Assembly: GCF_001685485.1 (NCBI RefSeq)
Contig: NZ_BDEL01000001.1
Span: forward strand, 434,001-498,000
Direction of reading: 5' to 3'
DNA: 64,000 nt
Origin: Formosa haliotis
Lineage (GTDB): Bacteria; Bacteroidota; Bacteroidia; Flavobacteriales; Flavobacteriaceae
The notes under the pieces are model-generated. The model did no database searches and was not told where the DNA came from. It saw nothing but the letters and a program-made list of their open reading frames with translations. The position numbers and the translations under genes were made by a program. The stretch's first letter is position 1, and each line of letters opens with the position of its first letter. Below, one piece after another: positions 36,473 through 45,815 of this stretch.

Positions 36473-38233
36473 ATGAGAACCTTAATGCTAAGTTGTGCAG
36501 TGATTATGCTTATGATGAATCCTGTACATTCACAATCTACTAATAACGCTATTGACCCCTATGCCAATGAAACCGAGGCTGAACGCGATGCCCGTATGGA
36601 ATGGTTTCGTATCGCAAGATTTGGAATGTTTATACATTGGGGCGTTTATGCTGTTCCTGCAGGAATATACAAAGGTGAAGATGCGGGAAAATATGGTGAA
36701 TGGATTATGTCGGACGCAAGCATACCCATGGCCACCTACCAAAATTACGCCAAGGAATTTAACCCTGTTAAATACGATCCAGAAGCTTGGGTAAAGCTCG
36801 CTAAAGATGCAGGCATGAAATATATTGTTATTACCTCTAAACATCATGATGGTTTTGCAATGTTCGGCTCTAAAGTTTCTGAATGGGATATTATGGATGC
36901 TTCTCCTTACGGAAAAGACCTTATTGCCCCTTTGGCCGAGGCATGTAAAAAACATGGCATTAAGCTAGGACTGTACTATTCGCAAGCTCAAGACTGGAAC
37001 CAAGGCGGATCTGCTCGAGGTAAGGATAAAAAAGGCAAGTGGGATCCAGCTCAGGAACATGATATGGACGATTATATTAAAAATATTGCCGTGCCTCAAG
37101 TAAAGGAAATTTTAACGCAATACCAACCTGCAATATTATGGTGGGATACACCACGAGGCATGACAAAAGAACGTGCCGAACAATTTTTACCACTTTTAAA
37201 ACTTTCTCCGGGCGTTATTCATAATAACAGACTTGGTGGCGATTATGAAGGAGACATCAGTACGCCTGAACAGTTTATTCCTGGTACAGGTCTTCCTGGC
37301 GATTGGGAATCGTGTATGACCATGAACAATACTTGGGGATATAAAAGTAACGATCACAACTGGAAGTCTACTGAAACCCTGATCCAAAATTTAGTTGATA
37401 TTGCTAGTAAAGGTGGAAATTTCCTCCTAAATGTAGGACCAACAGCCGAAGGTCTAATCCCTGAACCTAGTGTTGAACGGTTAAAAAATATTGGAACATG
37501 GATGGATAAAAATAGTGAATCTATTTATGGTACCAGTGCAAGTCCGTGTCGTACACCTACATGGGGGCGAATCACTACACGTACAACTGGAAAAAATACG
37601 ACGCTTTATCTTAATGTTTTTGACTGGCCAGAAAACGGAGAGCTATTTATACCTATTACCAACACCGTGCAATCTTGTAATTTACTGGTTAATAAATCTC
37701 AAAAATACAAAACAAAAACCGATGATCAGGGTACCACAATATCTTTAGTAGGTAAAGCTCCAGATGCTATTAGTTCTGTAATTGTATTAGAAATAATAGG
37801 GAAACCTATAGTAAGCGATGCCGACATAATTAAGCAAAATGAAGATGGCACTGTTTTATTAACCGCACAACAATCCATAATAAATAATGTGATAGGCACT
37901 CATGTTGCTTATAATAAAGAGATGGATTGCATAGAACAATGGTCAGCTCAAAAAGTAACAGTGGATTGGGACTTTAACGTTGATACAGCAGGTACATACG
38001 CTATTATGATGGACATAGCCTCTGAAGAAGAAAGTGAAATAGAACTTACTGTGGCAGAACAAACTATTAAGAATAAACTACCTGCAACCGGAGGTTTTAC
38101 AACTTATAAAACAGTAAATGTTGGTGAAGTGGTTATTGATAAAGCAGGTAATTATAGTATTCATCTTAAACCAAACGATAAAGCATGGAACACAATAAAC
38201 TTACATAAAGTACAATTGTTACCGAAGCGGTAA
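36473..38233 (+). CDS. GH29 alpha-L-fucosidase
   Basis: Retaining glycoside hydrolase that removes alpha-linked L-fucose, exported by a signal peptide ending near MNPVHS. The 586 residues carry the GH29 barrel: WFRIARFGMFIHWGVYAVPA, ITSKHHDGFAMF with His124/His125, and the nucleophile Asp225 in ILWWDTPRG. The C-terminal third is beta-rich, with a likely carbohydrate-binding module from about residue 455. It follows the fucolectin-containing beta-helix protein gene by 81 bases, so both probably act on the same fucosylated glycan. Confidence 0.93.
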   Translation: MRTLMLSCAVIMLMMNPVHSQSTNNAIDPYANETEAERDARMEWFRIARFGMFIHWGVYAVPAGIYKGEDAGKYGEWIMSDASIPMATYQNYAKEFNPVKYDPEAWVKLAKDAGMKYIVITSKHHDGFAMFGSKVSEWDIMDASPYGKDLIAPLAEACKKHGIKLGLYYSQAQDWNQGGSARGKDKKGKWDPAQEHDMDDYIKNIAVPQVKEILTQYQPAILWWDTPRGMTKERAEQFLPLLKLSPGVIHNNRLGGDYEGDISTPEQFIPGTGLPGDWESCMTMNNTWGYKSNDHNWKSTETLIQNLVDIASKGGNFLLNVGPTAEGLIPEPSVERLKNIGTWMDKNSESIYGTSASPCRTPTWGRITTRTTGKNTTLYLNVFDWPENGELFIPITNTVQSCNLLVNKSQKYKTKTDDQGTTISLVGKAPDAISSVIVLEIIGKPIVSDADIIKQNEDGTVLLTAQQSIINNVIGTHVAYNKEMDCIEQWSAQKVTVDWDFNVDTAGTYAIMMDIASEEESEIELTVAEQTIKNKLPATGGFTTYKTVNVGEVVIDKAGNYSIHLKPNDKAWNTINLHKVQLLPKR

Positions 38234-38315
38234 ACTACCCATTTTAACGCAGATAATACCCTTAGCTTCTCCTTATGTTAATAATGTAATGCGATGCTAA
38301 TGTATGTGTCTCAAT

Positions 38316-38455
38316 AAAAACGAGGCTGTCCTTAAGTGTTTAAATCTTCATTCTGAATATATTTCAGAATCTCATCATATTTAGTACCAAGTATGTGAGA
38401 ACCTGAATCAAGTTCAGGTTGACGAAATTTCAACTTTTTAGACAGCCTCGTTTTT
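38316..38455. repeat. Structured intergenic repeat, copy D (likely two-way terminator)
   Basis: AAAAACGAGGCTGTC (38316-38330) and GACAGCCTCGTTTTT (38441-38455) form a perfect 15-bp stem with A and T runs at the outside. Two inner hairpins, ATTCTGAA/TTCAGAAT (38350-38370) and ACCTGAA/TTCAGGT (38401-38419), make a branched shape. It lies between convergent genes. Confidence 0.8.
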
Positions 38456-38570
38456 TTGTTCCATAACCCGTATGGATTATTGGCCTTGTTCTATACCTGA
38501 ATGTCCTAATTAATAGAAGATAAAAGCTTTCCTATATCAAGAGTAAAAGTATAATTAATAACTTAATCAG

Positions 38571-39278
38571 TTATAACTTAGAAAACAAATGAGCTGGTAT
38601 CTCATCTTTAACAATGACGTTTTTCGGCCCCCCTGCATTTTCACTTCTATTAAATGATAATAAAATGTTACCTACTTTTTGATAATTATCCCACGCTCTT
38701 ATAAATCGTGGTTTTTCATCTTTATAATTTCCAAAGAACGCCCATTGTTTAACTAAATGATCGGTTTGATCGATATAAATATGATATTTATTATCCGGTG
38801 TAACTCCTACATTTATAAATGTCATTTCTAGCACGTCAGCTAAATTTCCGTTTGGTAGTTGCGCTGTCTGTACATAAGTAATTTGAACTCCATCATCTTT
38901 TAATTTCCAAGGCATAGTTAACCAATACGAATCATTAATCCACCATTTTTTCCCTTGTTCAAGGACTTTACTAAGTGCTTCGGGGGCGGAAATTAATTTA
39001 CCATCTTGTGACGCTTTTCCTTCCCCTGAATTAATATTGACAATAAGCAATAGGTTTTCAGTAGAATTTTCTATTCTAACATCTCCAGTCCATTTATCCC
39101 AATACAGTGTTCTTTTTCCAAAATCCCATTGAACGAAATGCGTATTATTCCAATTTTCCAGGCCTCCCATGGCGTCGAAAGATTGTTGTATGAGTTGATT
39201 GATTTTCTGTGTGTCTTCTTGAGCTTGAACATGTATCGCTCCCAAAAGCATAAGGATAATTACTTTAAATTGTTTCAT
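38571..39278 (-). CDS. Exported protein of unknown function, LolA-like fold suspected
   Basis: The 235 residues start with a signal peptide ending at IHVQAQ. The mature part begins with a helix (INQLIQQSFDAMGGLENWNN), then alternating beta strands (RTLYWDKWTGDVRIENS, LADVLEMTFINVGVTPDNK, YHIYIDQTDHLVKQWAFFGN), the plan of LolA-like lipid-binding proteins and distantly of the DUF6503-like protein at 14.6 kb. The fold call is inference. It stands alone on the minus strand. Confidence 0.65.
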   Translation of the reverse strand: MKQFKVIILMLLGAIHVQAQEDTQKINQLIQQSFDAMGGLENWNNTHFVQWDFGKRTLYWDKWTGDVRIENSTENLLLIVNINSGEGKASQDGKLISAPEALSKVLEQGKKWWINDSYWLTMPWKLKDDGVQITYVQTAQLPNGNLADVLEMTFINVGVTPDNKYHIYIDQTDHLVKQWAFFGNYKDEKPRFIRAWDNYQKVGNILLSFNRSENAGGPKNVIVKDEIPAHLFSKL

Positions 39279-39364
39279 GAATGTGATTGTGTTTTAGTGA
39301 TTTATAAATATAATTAAAGGGTGGACTAATTTAACCCATCCTTTATTATATAAAGTTTTCTTTA

Positions 39365-39763
39365 CTAATCCCAAGTATTCGATTTAGACACCGCATAGTT
39401 TCCTGGCCCCGTAAAAAACAATGCTAATGCACCAAAGGCATACAATAAAATCATTTCTATGGCTAGTCCTCCTGTTTTAGATAAGGCGAACAAATTTTCG
39501 GAATGTGCTAAAAATAAGGCAAAGAACATTCCAAAAGTAAAAACTAAAGCTGCTAATCGCGTTCTAAAACCGATAATAATAAGCAAGGGTGCAAGCAATT
39601 CTGTAATATACACGCCATAGGCCATGAATTCTGGTAAACCGTGGTTTGATAACATATGCATTACGGCGTCTATATGACCTAGTTTTGCCACCCCATGAAA
39701 CAGCATCAAGCCACCAGTGGTAAGTCTTAAAATTAATAATCCGATGTTACTATTTGTTTTCAT
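39365..39763 (-). CDS. DoxX family membrane protein
   Basis: A 132-residue protein with four membrane helices. The features LILRLTTGGLMLFHGVAKLGH, MAYGVYITELLAPLLIIIGF and TRLAALVFTFGMFFAL identify DoxX. In other organisms such proteins assist thiosulfate oxidation or redox homeostasis, but here the role is open. It is the last gene on the strand after an efflux operon and a small membrane peptide gene, and might be co-transcribed with them. Confidence 0.85.
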   Translation of the reverse strand: MKTNSNIGLLILRLTTGGLMLFHGVAKLGHIDAVMHMLSNHGLPEFMAYGVYITELLAPLLIIIGFRTRLAALVFTFGMFFALFLAHSENLFALSKTGGLAIEMILLYAFGALALFFTGPGNYAVSKSNTWD

Positions 39764-39793
39764 TATAATTCGATTTATAGGTTTGTAATCCGA

Positions 39794-39949
39794 TTACATG
39801 ATGTTTTTATGTGCTTTATTCGGATTGATTTTAGTTTCGATGTATACCAATTGTTTAAGCTGGTTATCCTCTTTTTGTCTTATTACTTTAGAACTCATAT
39901 ACTTAAAAGTAAAAAGTCCTATACTTAATATGATCATTGAAATTGTCAT
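39794..39949 (-). CDS. Small membrane peptide (51 residues)
   Basis: A complete short frame from the ATG at 39949 to a TAA at 39794, in the gap between the MacB permease and DoxX genes. It begins with a hydrophobic segment (MTISMIILSIGLFTFKYM) and continues with a charged tail (SKVIRQKEDNQLKQLVYIE). It starts 16 bases after the permease stop codon, so it may be the fifth gene of the efflux operon. No family is recognised. Confidence 0.5.
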   Translation of the reverse strand: MTISMIILSIGLFTFKYMSSKVIRQKEDNQLKQLVYIETKINPNKAHKNIM

Positions 39950-39965
39950 GGTTTTATAATTTAAT

Positions 39966-41186
39966 TTATTCGTAACGTAAAGCTGTAATAGGGTCTAATG
40001 CTGATGCTTTTCTTGCCGGATACCAGCCAAAGAAAATTCCTGTAATGGCACAAACAGCAAAGGAAATTACTATAGAATATAAAGCCACACTGGTAGGCCA
40101 ATGCAGGAATTTCTCAATAAATACCGTAGCCCCTAAACCTAAGATGACGCCTAACACACCACCTGTTATACTAATTAAAATAGCTTCGATTAAGAATTGC
40201 ATTAAAATATCCGATCCTTTACCACCAACCGCCATTCGTAAGCCAATTTCTTTGGTTCGTTCTTTTACCGATACATACATAATATTCATAATTCCAATAC
40301 CTCCAATAAGTAGTGAAATACCTGCTACTGCCACAAGTAAGATGGTTAACATTTCGCTAGTAGAACTAAAGGTTGAAATAAGTTCTTCCATAGATCGTAC
40401 AGTAAAATCATCGTCTTCGCTATCTAATAATTTATGTTGTGTTCTTAAAAGTTCGGTTACTTGCTCAACGGCGGCAGGAGCATCGTCTTCACTAATAGCA
40501 GAAGCCATTATTTGATTTAAATAGTCGATAGCCAAAATACGTTTTTGTACCGTTGTAAATGGCGCAACTACTATATCGTCTTGATCTTGTCCGAAAGTAT
40601 TCTCCCCTTTTTCTTCTAAAACGCCAATGACTTTAAACGGAATGTTATTAAAACGAATCATTTTACCAACTGGATCTTCGCCATTAGGAAAAACATTGTC
40701 TACTACGGTTTGACCAATTAATGCGACTTTTGAAGCTGATTTTACTTCGGCATCGGTAAACATACTTCCACTTTGTAAACCAACCACTTTAATATTTAAA
40801 AAGTCTGGATACACCCCATAAATGGTGGTAGGCCAGTTGTTATTACCGTTAATTGCTTGTCCGCCACTATTAACCACGGGCGTGATATAGCTTAACAACG
40901 GACTGTTTTCCTTAATCACCTCGAAATCTTTAAGTGTTAAAGTTTGGACATTCCCTCCGCTTCCTCTCGCCGGACTTCGGTCGTCTGCTCCAGGACGGAT
41001 GGTTACCATATTGGAACCCATACTAGAAATAGTGGTTCTAATACTTTCTTTAGAACCTTCACCAATGGCAAGCATGGCGATTACAGAGGCAACACCAATT
41101 ATAATTCCGAGCATCGTTAACAAGGTTCTTACTTTATTAAGCACGATGGCTTTATAAGCAATTTTAAATAGATTTAATAGTCTCAT
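39966..41186 (-). CDS. macB: MacB-like ABC permease (FtsX fold)
   Basis: Inner-membrane permease of 406 residues with four helices: one near residues 20-42 (LTMLGIIIGVASVIAMLAIGEGSKESI) and three after residue 280, with a large periplasmic domain between. The FtsX signature IMYVSVKERTKEIGLRMAVG is present. In contrast to E. coli MacB, the ATPase is a separate gene, 2 bases upstream. With the adaptor and TolC genes it forms an efflux system for macrolide-like compounds, lipids or secreted peptides. Confidence 0.9.
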   Translation of the reverse strand: MRLLNLFKIAYKAIVLNKVRTLLTMLGIIIGVASVIAMLAIGEGSKESIRTTISSMGSNMVTIRPGADDRSPARGSGGNVQTLTLKDFEVIKENSPLLSYITPVVNSGGQAINGNNNWPTTIYGVYPDFLNIKVVGLQSGSMFTDAEVKSASKVALIGQTVVDNVFPNGEDPVGKMIRFNNIPFKVIGVLEEKGENTFGQDQDDIVVAPFTTVQKRILAIDYLNQIMASAISEDDAPAAVEQVTELLRTQHKLLDSEDDDFTVRSMEELISTFSSTSEMLTILLVAVAGISLLIGGIGIMNIMYVSVKERTKEIGLRMAVGGKGSDILMQFLIEAILISITGGVLGVILGLGATVFIEKFLHWPTSVALYSIVISFAVCAITGIFFGWYPARKASALDPITALRYE

Positions 41187-41188
41187 AA

Positions 41189-41935
41189 TTAATGGTCTTC
41201 TTTAGGTAATTTGGCTAATTCTTCTGCTGCCGATAATATGTTTGTATTCTCATCATCTTTTATAACATGGCCATCTTTTAAAACAATGGTTCTGCTACTA
41301 AACATGGCGATATCGGACTCGTGGGTAACAAAAGTGATGGTAATACCTTGCGTTTTGTTTAGCTCCTGAAACAAGGACATAATCTCGTACGAGGTTCTTG
41401 TATCTAGGTTTCCTGTGGCCTCATCGGCAAGTATCATTACGGGGTTGTTTACCAGGGCTCTGGCAATAGCCACACGCTGTTGTTGTCCTCCCGAAAGTTG
41501 CGAAGGTGTATGATGTAATCGTTCACCCAAACCCACCATTTCTAGAGCTTTAACAGCACGTTCACGACGTTCGGTATGAGACACTTTACTATTGTATAAC
41601 AAGGGTAATTCTACATTTTCTATAGCCGATGTACGTGCTAATAGATTATATGACTGAAAAATAAATCCGATTTTTTCGTTACGTATCGTGGCCAATTCAT
41701 TTTTAGATAGGTTTTTTACTTTTAAACTATCTATTTCGTACCCACCAGAAGTGGGCTGATCTAAACAGCCCAAAATATTAAGCATGGTACTTTTTCCAGA
41801 TCCACTAGATCCCATGATGGTAACAAATTCTCCTTCTTTAATGCTAAACGAAATCCCTTTTAAAGCATGAACCGTTTCTGTTCCCATTGTAAACTCACGC
41901 TTTAAATCTTCAATTTTTATGATATCTTTTTTCAT
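41189..41935 (-). CDS. MacB/LolD-type ABC ATPase
   Basis: Cytoplasmic ATPase of 248 residues with every canonical motif: Walker A GSSGSGKS, the Q-loop FIFQSYNLL, signature LSGGQQQR, Walker [13 protein letters not shown] and a switch His in TFVTHESD. It drives the mechanotransmission permease encoded 2 bases downstream. It sits 16 bases after the MacA-like adaptor gene in a four-gene efflux operon. Confidence 0.92.
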   Translation of the reverse strand: MKKDIIKIEDLKREFTMGTETVHALKGISFSIKEGEFVTIMGSSGSGKSTMLNILGCLDQPTSGGYEIDSLKVKNLSKNELATIRNEKIGFIFQSYNLLARTSAIENVELPLLYNSKVSHTERRERAVKALEMVGLGERLHHTPSQLSGGQQQRVAIARALVNNPVMILADEATGNLDTRTSYEIMSLFQELNKTQGITITFVTHESDIAMFSSRTIVLKDGHVIKDDENTNILSAAEELAKLPKEDH

Positions 41936-41951
41936 GATCGTTTACTTTATA

Positions 41952-43193
41952 TTATTTCTTTCCTGGTGGTTTAGGCATAAATGGACTATCTCCAGGGCCT
42001 TGCTGTCCTTCCGGCATTTTAGTTGGGGTTTCAGCTTTTAAGCTATACACGATTTTTTCGCCAGCTTTAATACCACTTAGTATCTGAACATTTACACCAT
42101 CGCTAGCTCCTAAAGTAACTTGTCTTGGTGATATCATGCCATTCTTTTGCATCACCCAAACTAGGCTTTTGGATTCATCTATATCCATACCTTCTGGCCC
42201 AGGCCCTGTGTGGTCATCATCTTCTGGGTGCACCATAACGATATCTTGTTGTGCATCGTAAGCCTCCATAACAGATGGTGTAGGTTTAAAATTAATAGCC
42301 TTTGCTTCGGTTGTTAATACATCATTCAATTCTAAAGTATAAATTGAAATAGTAGCAGTTAAACCCGGTTTAAGTTTAAAATCTGGATTATCGGCTTTTA
42401 TAACTACGGTATAGGTTACTACATTAGAAGTAATTGTAGGGGCTAAACGCACTTGGGTAACAACACCTTCAAAGGTTTCACCTATATAAGCATCTACTGT
42501 AAATGTTACACGTTGTCCTTCTTTCACTTCTCCTATATCGGCCTCATCTACATCGGCTTCAACTTGCATTTCTCTTAAATCTTTAGCGATAGTAAATAAT
42601 GTTGGTGTACTTAAACTAGCCGCTACCGTTTGACCTTCATCTATATCTTTGGATAACACAACACCATCTATTGGTGAATAAATATTGGCGTATCCTAAGT
42701 TGGTTTTAGACTTTTGAAGATCAGATAAGCGTTGTATAGCGGTACTTTTAGCAGTTTCGTAATTGTAAACCGCATCGTCGTAATCAGATTTACTAATCAC
42801 TTGTTTAGAATACAAGGTGTTTTGTCTGTCGAAAATAGTTTTCATGTAATTGCGCTGCGTTACGGCATTGTCGTAAGCTGCTTGAGCTTGCGTTGTTTCT
42901 GCTCTCAAATTGGTTTTATCTAATTCGGCGATAAGCTGCCCTTCTTTAACTACGCTGTTATAATCCACATAAATTTTTTCTACAACTCCAGAAACCTGAG
43001 TCCCTACTTCTACCTGTGTAATAGGTTCTATAGTTCCGGTTGCAGTAACCATAGTGGTAACATTACCCGATTTAACAGCAATGGTTTGAGCGATTATACG
43101 GTTTGTATCTTTTTTTGAGATAAAACTATATCCCACAGCAGCAAGGACTAATACGGCAATACTGCTTATTATAATATTTCTTTTAGTTTTCAT
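41952..43193 (-). CDS. macA: MacA-like periplasmic adaptor protein
   Basis: The 413-residue protein has an N-terminal membrane anchor (NIIISSIAVLVLAAVGYSF), a lipoyl-like barrel (VEVGTQVSGVVEKIYVDYNS), a coiled-coil hairpin (about residues 95-165), the matching lipoyl half (IYSPIDGVVLSKDIDEGQTV), a beta-barrel and a C-terminal membrane-proximal domain. It ends in a Pro/Gly/Lys-rich tail. It links the MacB-type complex to the adjacent TolC-family channel. Confidence 0.9.
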   Translation of the reverse strand: MKTKRNIIISSIAVLVLAAVGYSFISKKDTNRIIAQTIAVKSGNVTTMVTATGTIEPITQVEVGTQVSGVVEKIYVDYNSVVKEGQLIAELDKTNLRAETTQAQAAYDNAVTQRNYMKTIFDRQNTLYSKQVISKSDYDDAVYNYETAKSTAIQRLSDLQKSKTNLGYANIYSPIDGVVLSKDIDEGQTVAASLSTPTLFTIAKDLREMQVEADVDEADIGEVKEGQRVTFTVDAYIGETFEGVVTQVRLAPTITSNVVTYTVVIKADNPDFKLKPGLTATISIYTLELNDVLTTEAKAINFKPTPSVMEAYDAQQDIVMVHPEDDDHTGPGPEGMDIDESKSLVWVMQKNGMISPRQVTLGASDGVNVQILSGIKAGEKIVYSLKAETPTKMPEGQQGPGDSPFMPKPPGKK

Positions 43194-43198
43194 GTTGA

Positions 43199-44551
43199 TT
43201 ATAATTTAATGTCGTTTCCTTGATAAAATTGAAGTAATTGGTGGTATAAAATGTTTAAGTATTTGGCTTGAATATAATTTTGTTGTGCAGCGGTATACGT
43301 ATTCTGATTGATGATTAAATCGGTAGTACTTAATTCACCCAACTCGTATTTGGTTTTAGCCAAAGTGTACGATTGTAAGGCCGCTTCTTGTGAAGCTTCT
43401 GCGGCTATAAGTTGTTCTTGCGCAGAAAGTGCATTTTGATATGCCGTTTCTACTTTTTTATAGATTTCTTTTTCTGTAGTTTGCTTCTGAATTTGAGCCC
43501 GTTCAATATTAATTTTGGCTGTTTTTACTGCATTTTTAGTTTCATTTCTATTAAAAATGGGAATGGTAAGACTCACCCCTACTTTTTGATTGAAGTTGAT
43601 GTTTAATTGCTCTGCAAAATCGATATCTGCAATACTGGTATATCCAGAACCTACACTTCCTACCAACGATAATGTTGGTAAATATCCGCCTTTGGCTATA
43701 TCTAATTCCTTTTCATTAATGGCAATATTTAAATCGCTAGCATCCATTTCTGGAAGAATATTTAAAGCTTTATAATAGATGGTCATTTTATCCATTTCAA
43801 GATTAATGAGGTCCATATTATCGGAAATGTCTTCAACCTCTATGTTGTCTAAAGGATCTAATTCTAACAATTGTTTTAAAGCAATAATGTATTGCTGATA
43901 GTTGTTTTTTGCTGCAATAACACTGTATTTATTGGTAGCTGCTTGCGACTGAGCTTCTGTATAATCGTTAAGCGCAATACTTCCTGCATCTAGTCTAGCC
44001 TTAGCGCGAAGGACTTCTTTTTCTGAAGCTTCTAAATTATTTTCTGCAATAGTAATGTCTTCTTTGGCATATAAAATTTGAAGATAATTTTCTAAAATGC
44101 TTACTATAATACTGTTTTTAGCTTCTTCAACTAAAAATTCACTTTGGTCTACAATGAGTTTATTTTGTTTTACCTGATTATTTAATTGTCCTCCTTGATA
44201 TAAAGTCATAGACGAACTAACTCCAATATTTGAGGAGTAAATCTGGTCGGTAACATACTCGCTCGTAATAGGGTCGATAGAGTTCCCATTAGAAAAATTT
44301 TGAGATAAACTACCAAACAAATTTGGCAATTTTTGTGATTTTGCTCGGTCGTAATCGACCTCAGAAATTTCTTTACTTAAATCGGCATCTTTAACCGTAA
44401 TATTATTAGCAATTGCGTAATTGATACAATCGTCTAAAGACCAAATTTCAGGTTTAGGTATAGAATCTGTGGTTTGTGCCGCAGCGATTATAACAAAGAA
44501 AAAGCAATAGAGTTGAGAAATAATTTTCATTGTTTTGAATGTGTTTATCAT
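43199..44551 (-). CDS. TolC-family outer membrane channel of the MacAB system
   Basis: Outer-membrane efflux protein of about 450 residues with a signal peptide ending at FVIIAAAQ. Two ATG codons (44551 and 44530) can serve as the start. The duplicated helical segments begin with WSLDDCINYAIANNITVKDA and, in the second half, KKVETAYQNALSAQEQLIAA, ending KYELGELSTTDLIINQNTY. It is the first gene of the operon, 5 bases before the adaptor gene. The second TolC-like channel of the window is at 1479-2873. Confidence 0.9.
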   Translation of the reverse strand: MINTFKTMKIISQLYCFFFVIIAAAQTTDSIPKPEIWSLDDCINYAIANNITVKDADLSKEISEVDYDRAKSQKLPNLFGSLSQNFSNGNSIDPITSEYVTDQIYSSNIGVSSSMTLYQGGQLNNQVKQNKLIVDQSEFLVEEAKNSIIVSILENYLQILYAKEDITIAENNLEASEKEVLRAKARLDAGSIALNDYTEAQSQAATNKYSVIAAKNNYQQYIIALKQLLELDPLDNIEVEDISDNMDLINLEMDKMTIYYKALNILPEMDASDLNIAINEKELDIAKGGYLPTLSLVGSVGSGYTSIADIDFAEQLNINFNQKVGVSLTIPIFNRNETKNAVKTAKINIERAQIQKQTTEKEIYKKVETAYQNALSAQEQLIAAEASQEAALQSYTLAKTKYELGELSTTDLIINQNTYTAAQQNYIQAKYLNILYHQLLQFYQGNDIKL

Positions 44552-44671
44552 TTAACACTTCAAAATTGAGACTATATACGCATTATATAAAAGACAATAG
44601 AAGTTTGCCCCTTTTCTCTATACGAAAACGGTGTTTTAATCGATGGGATTTTTAGTTAATGCCTAAAATAT

Positions 44672-44700
44672 AAAAAGCTCTAGTTGGTCTAGAGCTTTTT
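44672..44700 (-). terminator. Hairpin terminator of the zinc-type dehydrogenase gene
   Basis: AAAAAGCTCTAG (44672-44683) and CTAGAGCTTTTT (44689-44700) make a perfect 12-bp stem with a 5-base loop, 26 bases past the stop codon. Confidence 0.85.
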
Positions 44701-44726
44701 ATATTTTTGAATTGTTAGGAAGCGTA

Positions 44727-45740
44727 TTAAAACTCAATCACAGTTTTTCCTATACTTTTACCAGATTCTTGTAAGCGATGCGCTTCTTTAAGATTTTCTA
44801 CTGTAAAACCTTGTAACGTGGTTGTTAGCGTTGGTTTAATGGTACCTGCATCTAATAAATCGGCCAACTGATTTAAAATCTGATGTTGTTTGTCCATATC
44901 CTCGGTAGTAAACATAGAACGTGTGTACATAAATTCCCAAGAAAAAGTGACACTTTTGTTTTTAAGGACATTTAAATTTAAAGGGGTATTACTTCCCGTT
45001 ATAGAAACAATATGGCCCTGTGGTTTTATAAGTTCTGCTGCAAGATCCCAATAGCCTTCTAAATCGACAAAATCTAAAATATAATCCACCTCCGGGTGAC
45101 CAATTTTTTCTAAGTCAGCTTTCAAATGATGATGATTCACCACAAAATCTGCTCCTAAATCTTTACACCATTGTATAGAATCTTCTCGCGATGCCGTCGC
45201 AATGACTGTTAAATTTCCTAATTTTTTAGCCAGTTGAATTGCTATAGACCCTACACCTCCCGCTCCGGCAAGAATTAAAACCGTTTTACCTTTATCGGTT
45301 TCGGGATTAATTTTTATTCTATCAAACAAGGTTTCGTAAGCGGTTAAACTTGTTAGAGGCATGGCTGCGGCCTCGGCATTGCTTAAGCTTTTAGGCTTTT
45401 TACCAACAATACGTTCGTCTATTAATTGGTATTCGGCATTACTTCCTGGTCTGGTAATATCGCCGGCATAGTACACTTGGTCACCCACTTTAAATTTAGA
45501 AGTGCTTTCACCTACCGCTTCTACTGTGCCCACGGCATCCCAACCAATAATTTTTGGAGTTTCAAGAGGTGCTTCTTTAGCGGCACTTTGACGCACTTTA
45601 AAATCGACAGGGTTAACAGAAATAGCTGCAATTTTTACTAACAAATCGTGTCCGGTTGGATTTGGTTTTATTGTTTCGAAAGCGATAAAACTTTCCGCTG
45701 CTGTAATGGGTAATGATTGTTTAAATCCGATAGCTTTCAT
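44727..45740 (-). CDS. Quinone oxidoreductase-like zinc-type alcohol dehydrogenase family protein
   Basis: Medium-chain dehydrogenase/reductase of 337 residues, NADPH-dependent. It shows the GroES-like domain (HDLLVKIAAISVNPVDFKVR, IIGWDAVGTVEAVG), the LTSLTAYETLFDRI helix and the nucleotide loop ILAGAGGVGSIAIQLAKKLG. The catalytic and structural Zn-binding Cys residues are missing, which marks the zeta-crystallin/quinone reductase group. The downstream antibiotic biosynthesis monooxygenase-type gene and the AraC regulator suggest a quinone or electrophile response. Confidence 0.9.
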   Translation of the reverse strand: MKAIGFKQSLPITAAESFIAFETIKPNPTGHDLLVKIAAISVNPVDFKVRQSAAKEAPLETPKIIGWDAVGTVEAVGESTSKFKVGDQVYYAGDITRPGSNAEYQLIDERIVGKKPKSLSNAEAAAMPLTSLTAYETLFDRIKINPETDKGKTVLILAGAGGVGSIAIQLAKKLGNLTVIATASREDSIQWCKDLGADFVVNHHHLKADLEKIGHPEVDYILDFVDLEGYWDLAAELIKPQGHIVSITGSNTPLNLNVLKNKSVTFSWEFMYTRSMFTTEDMDKQHQILNQLADLLDAGTIKPTLTTTLQGFTVENLKEAHRLQESGKSIGKTVIEF

Positions 45741-45815
45741 ATTGATAAATTTTTGAATTTTTAGTTATAAAATTGATTAAATAAGTTTGATGTTATTGAA
45801 TTTTACTGATTAGAA

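Noticed and set aside
36530..36955. A 141-codon open frame on the minus strand opposite the fucosidase gene
   Set aside because: The GH29 motifs on the plus strand explain this sequence; the antisense frame is a by-product of codon bias.
40045..40515. A 156-codon open frame on the plus strand opposite the MacB permease gene
   Set aside because: It lies entirely within a conserved FtsX-type permease gene and has low-complexity, non-homologous translation.
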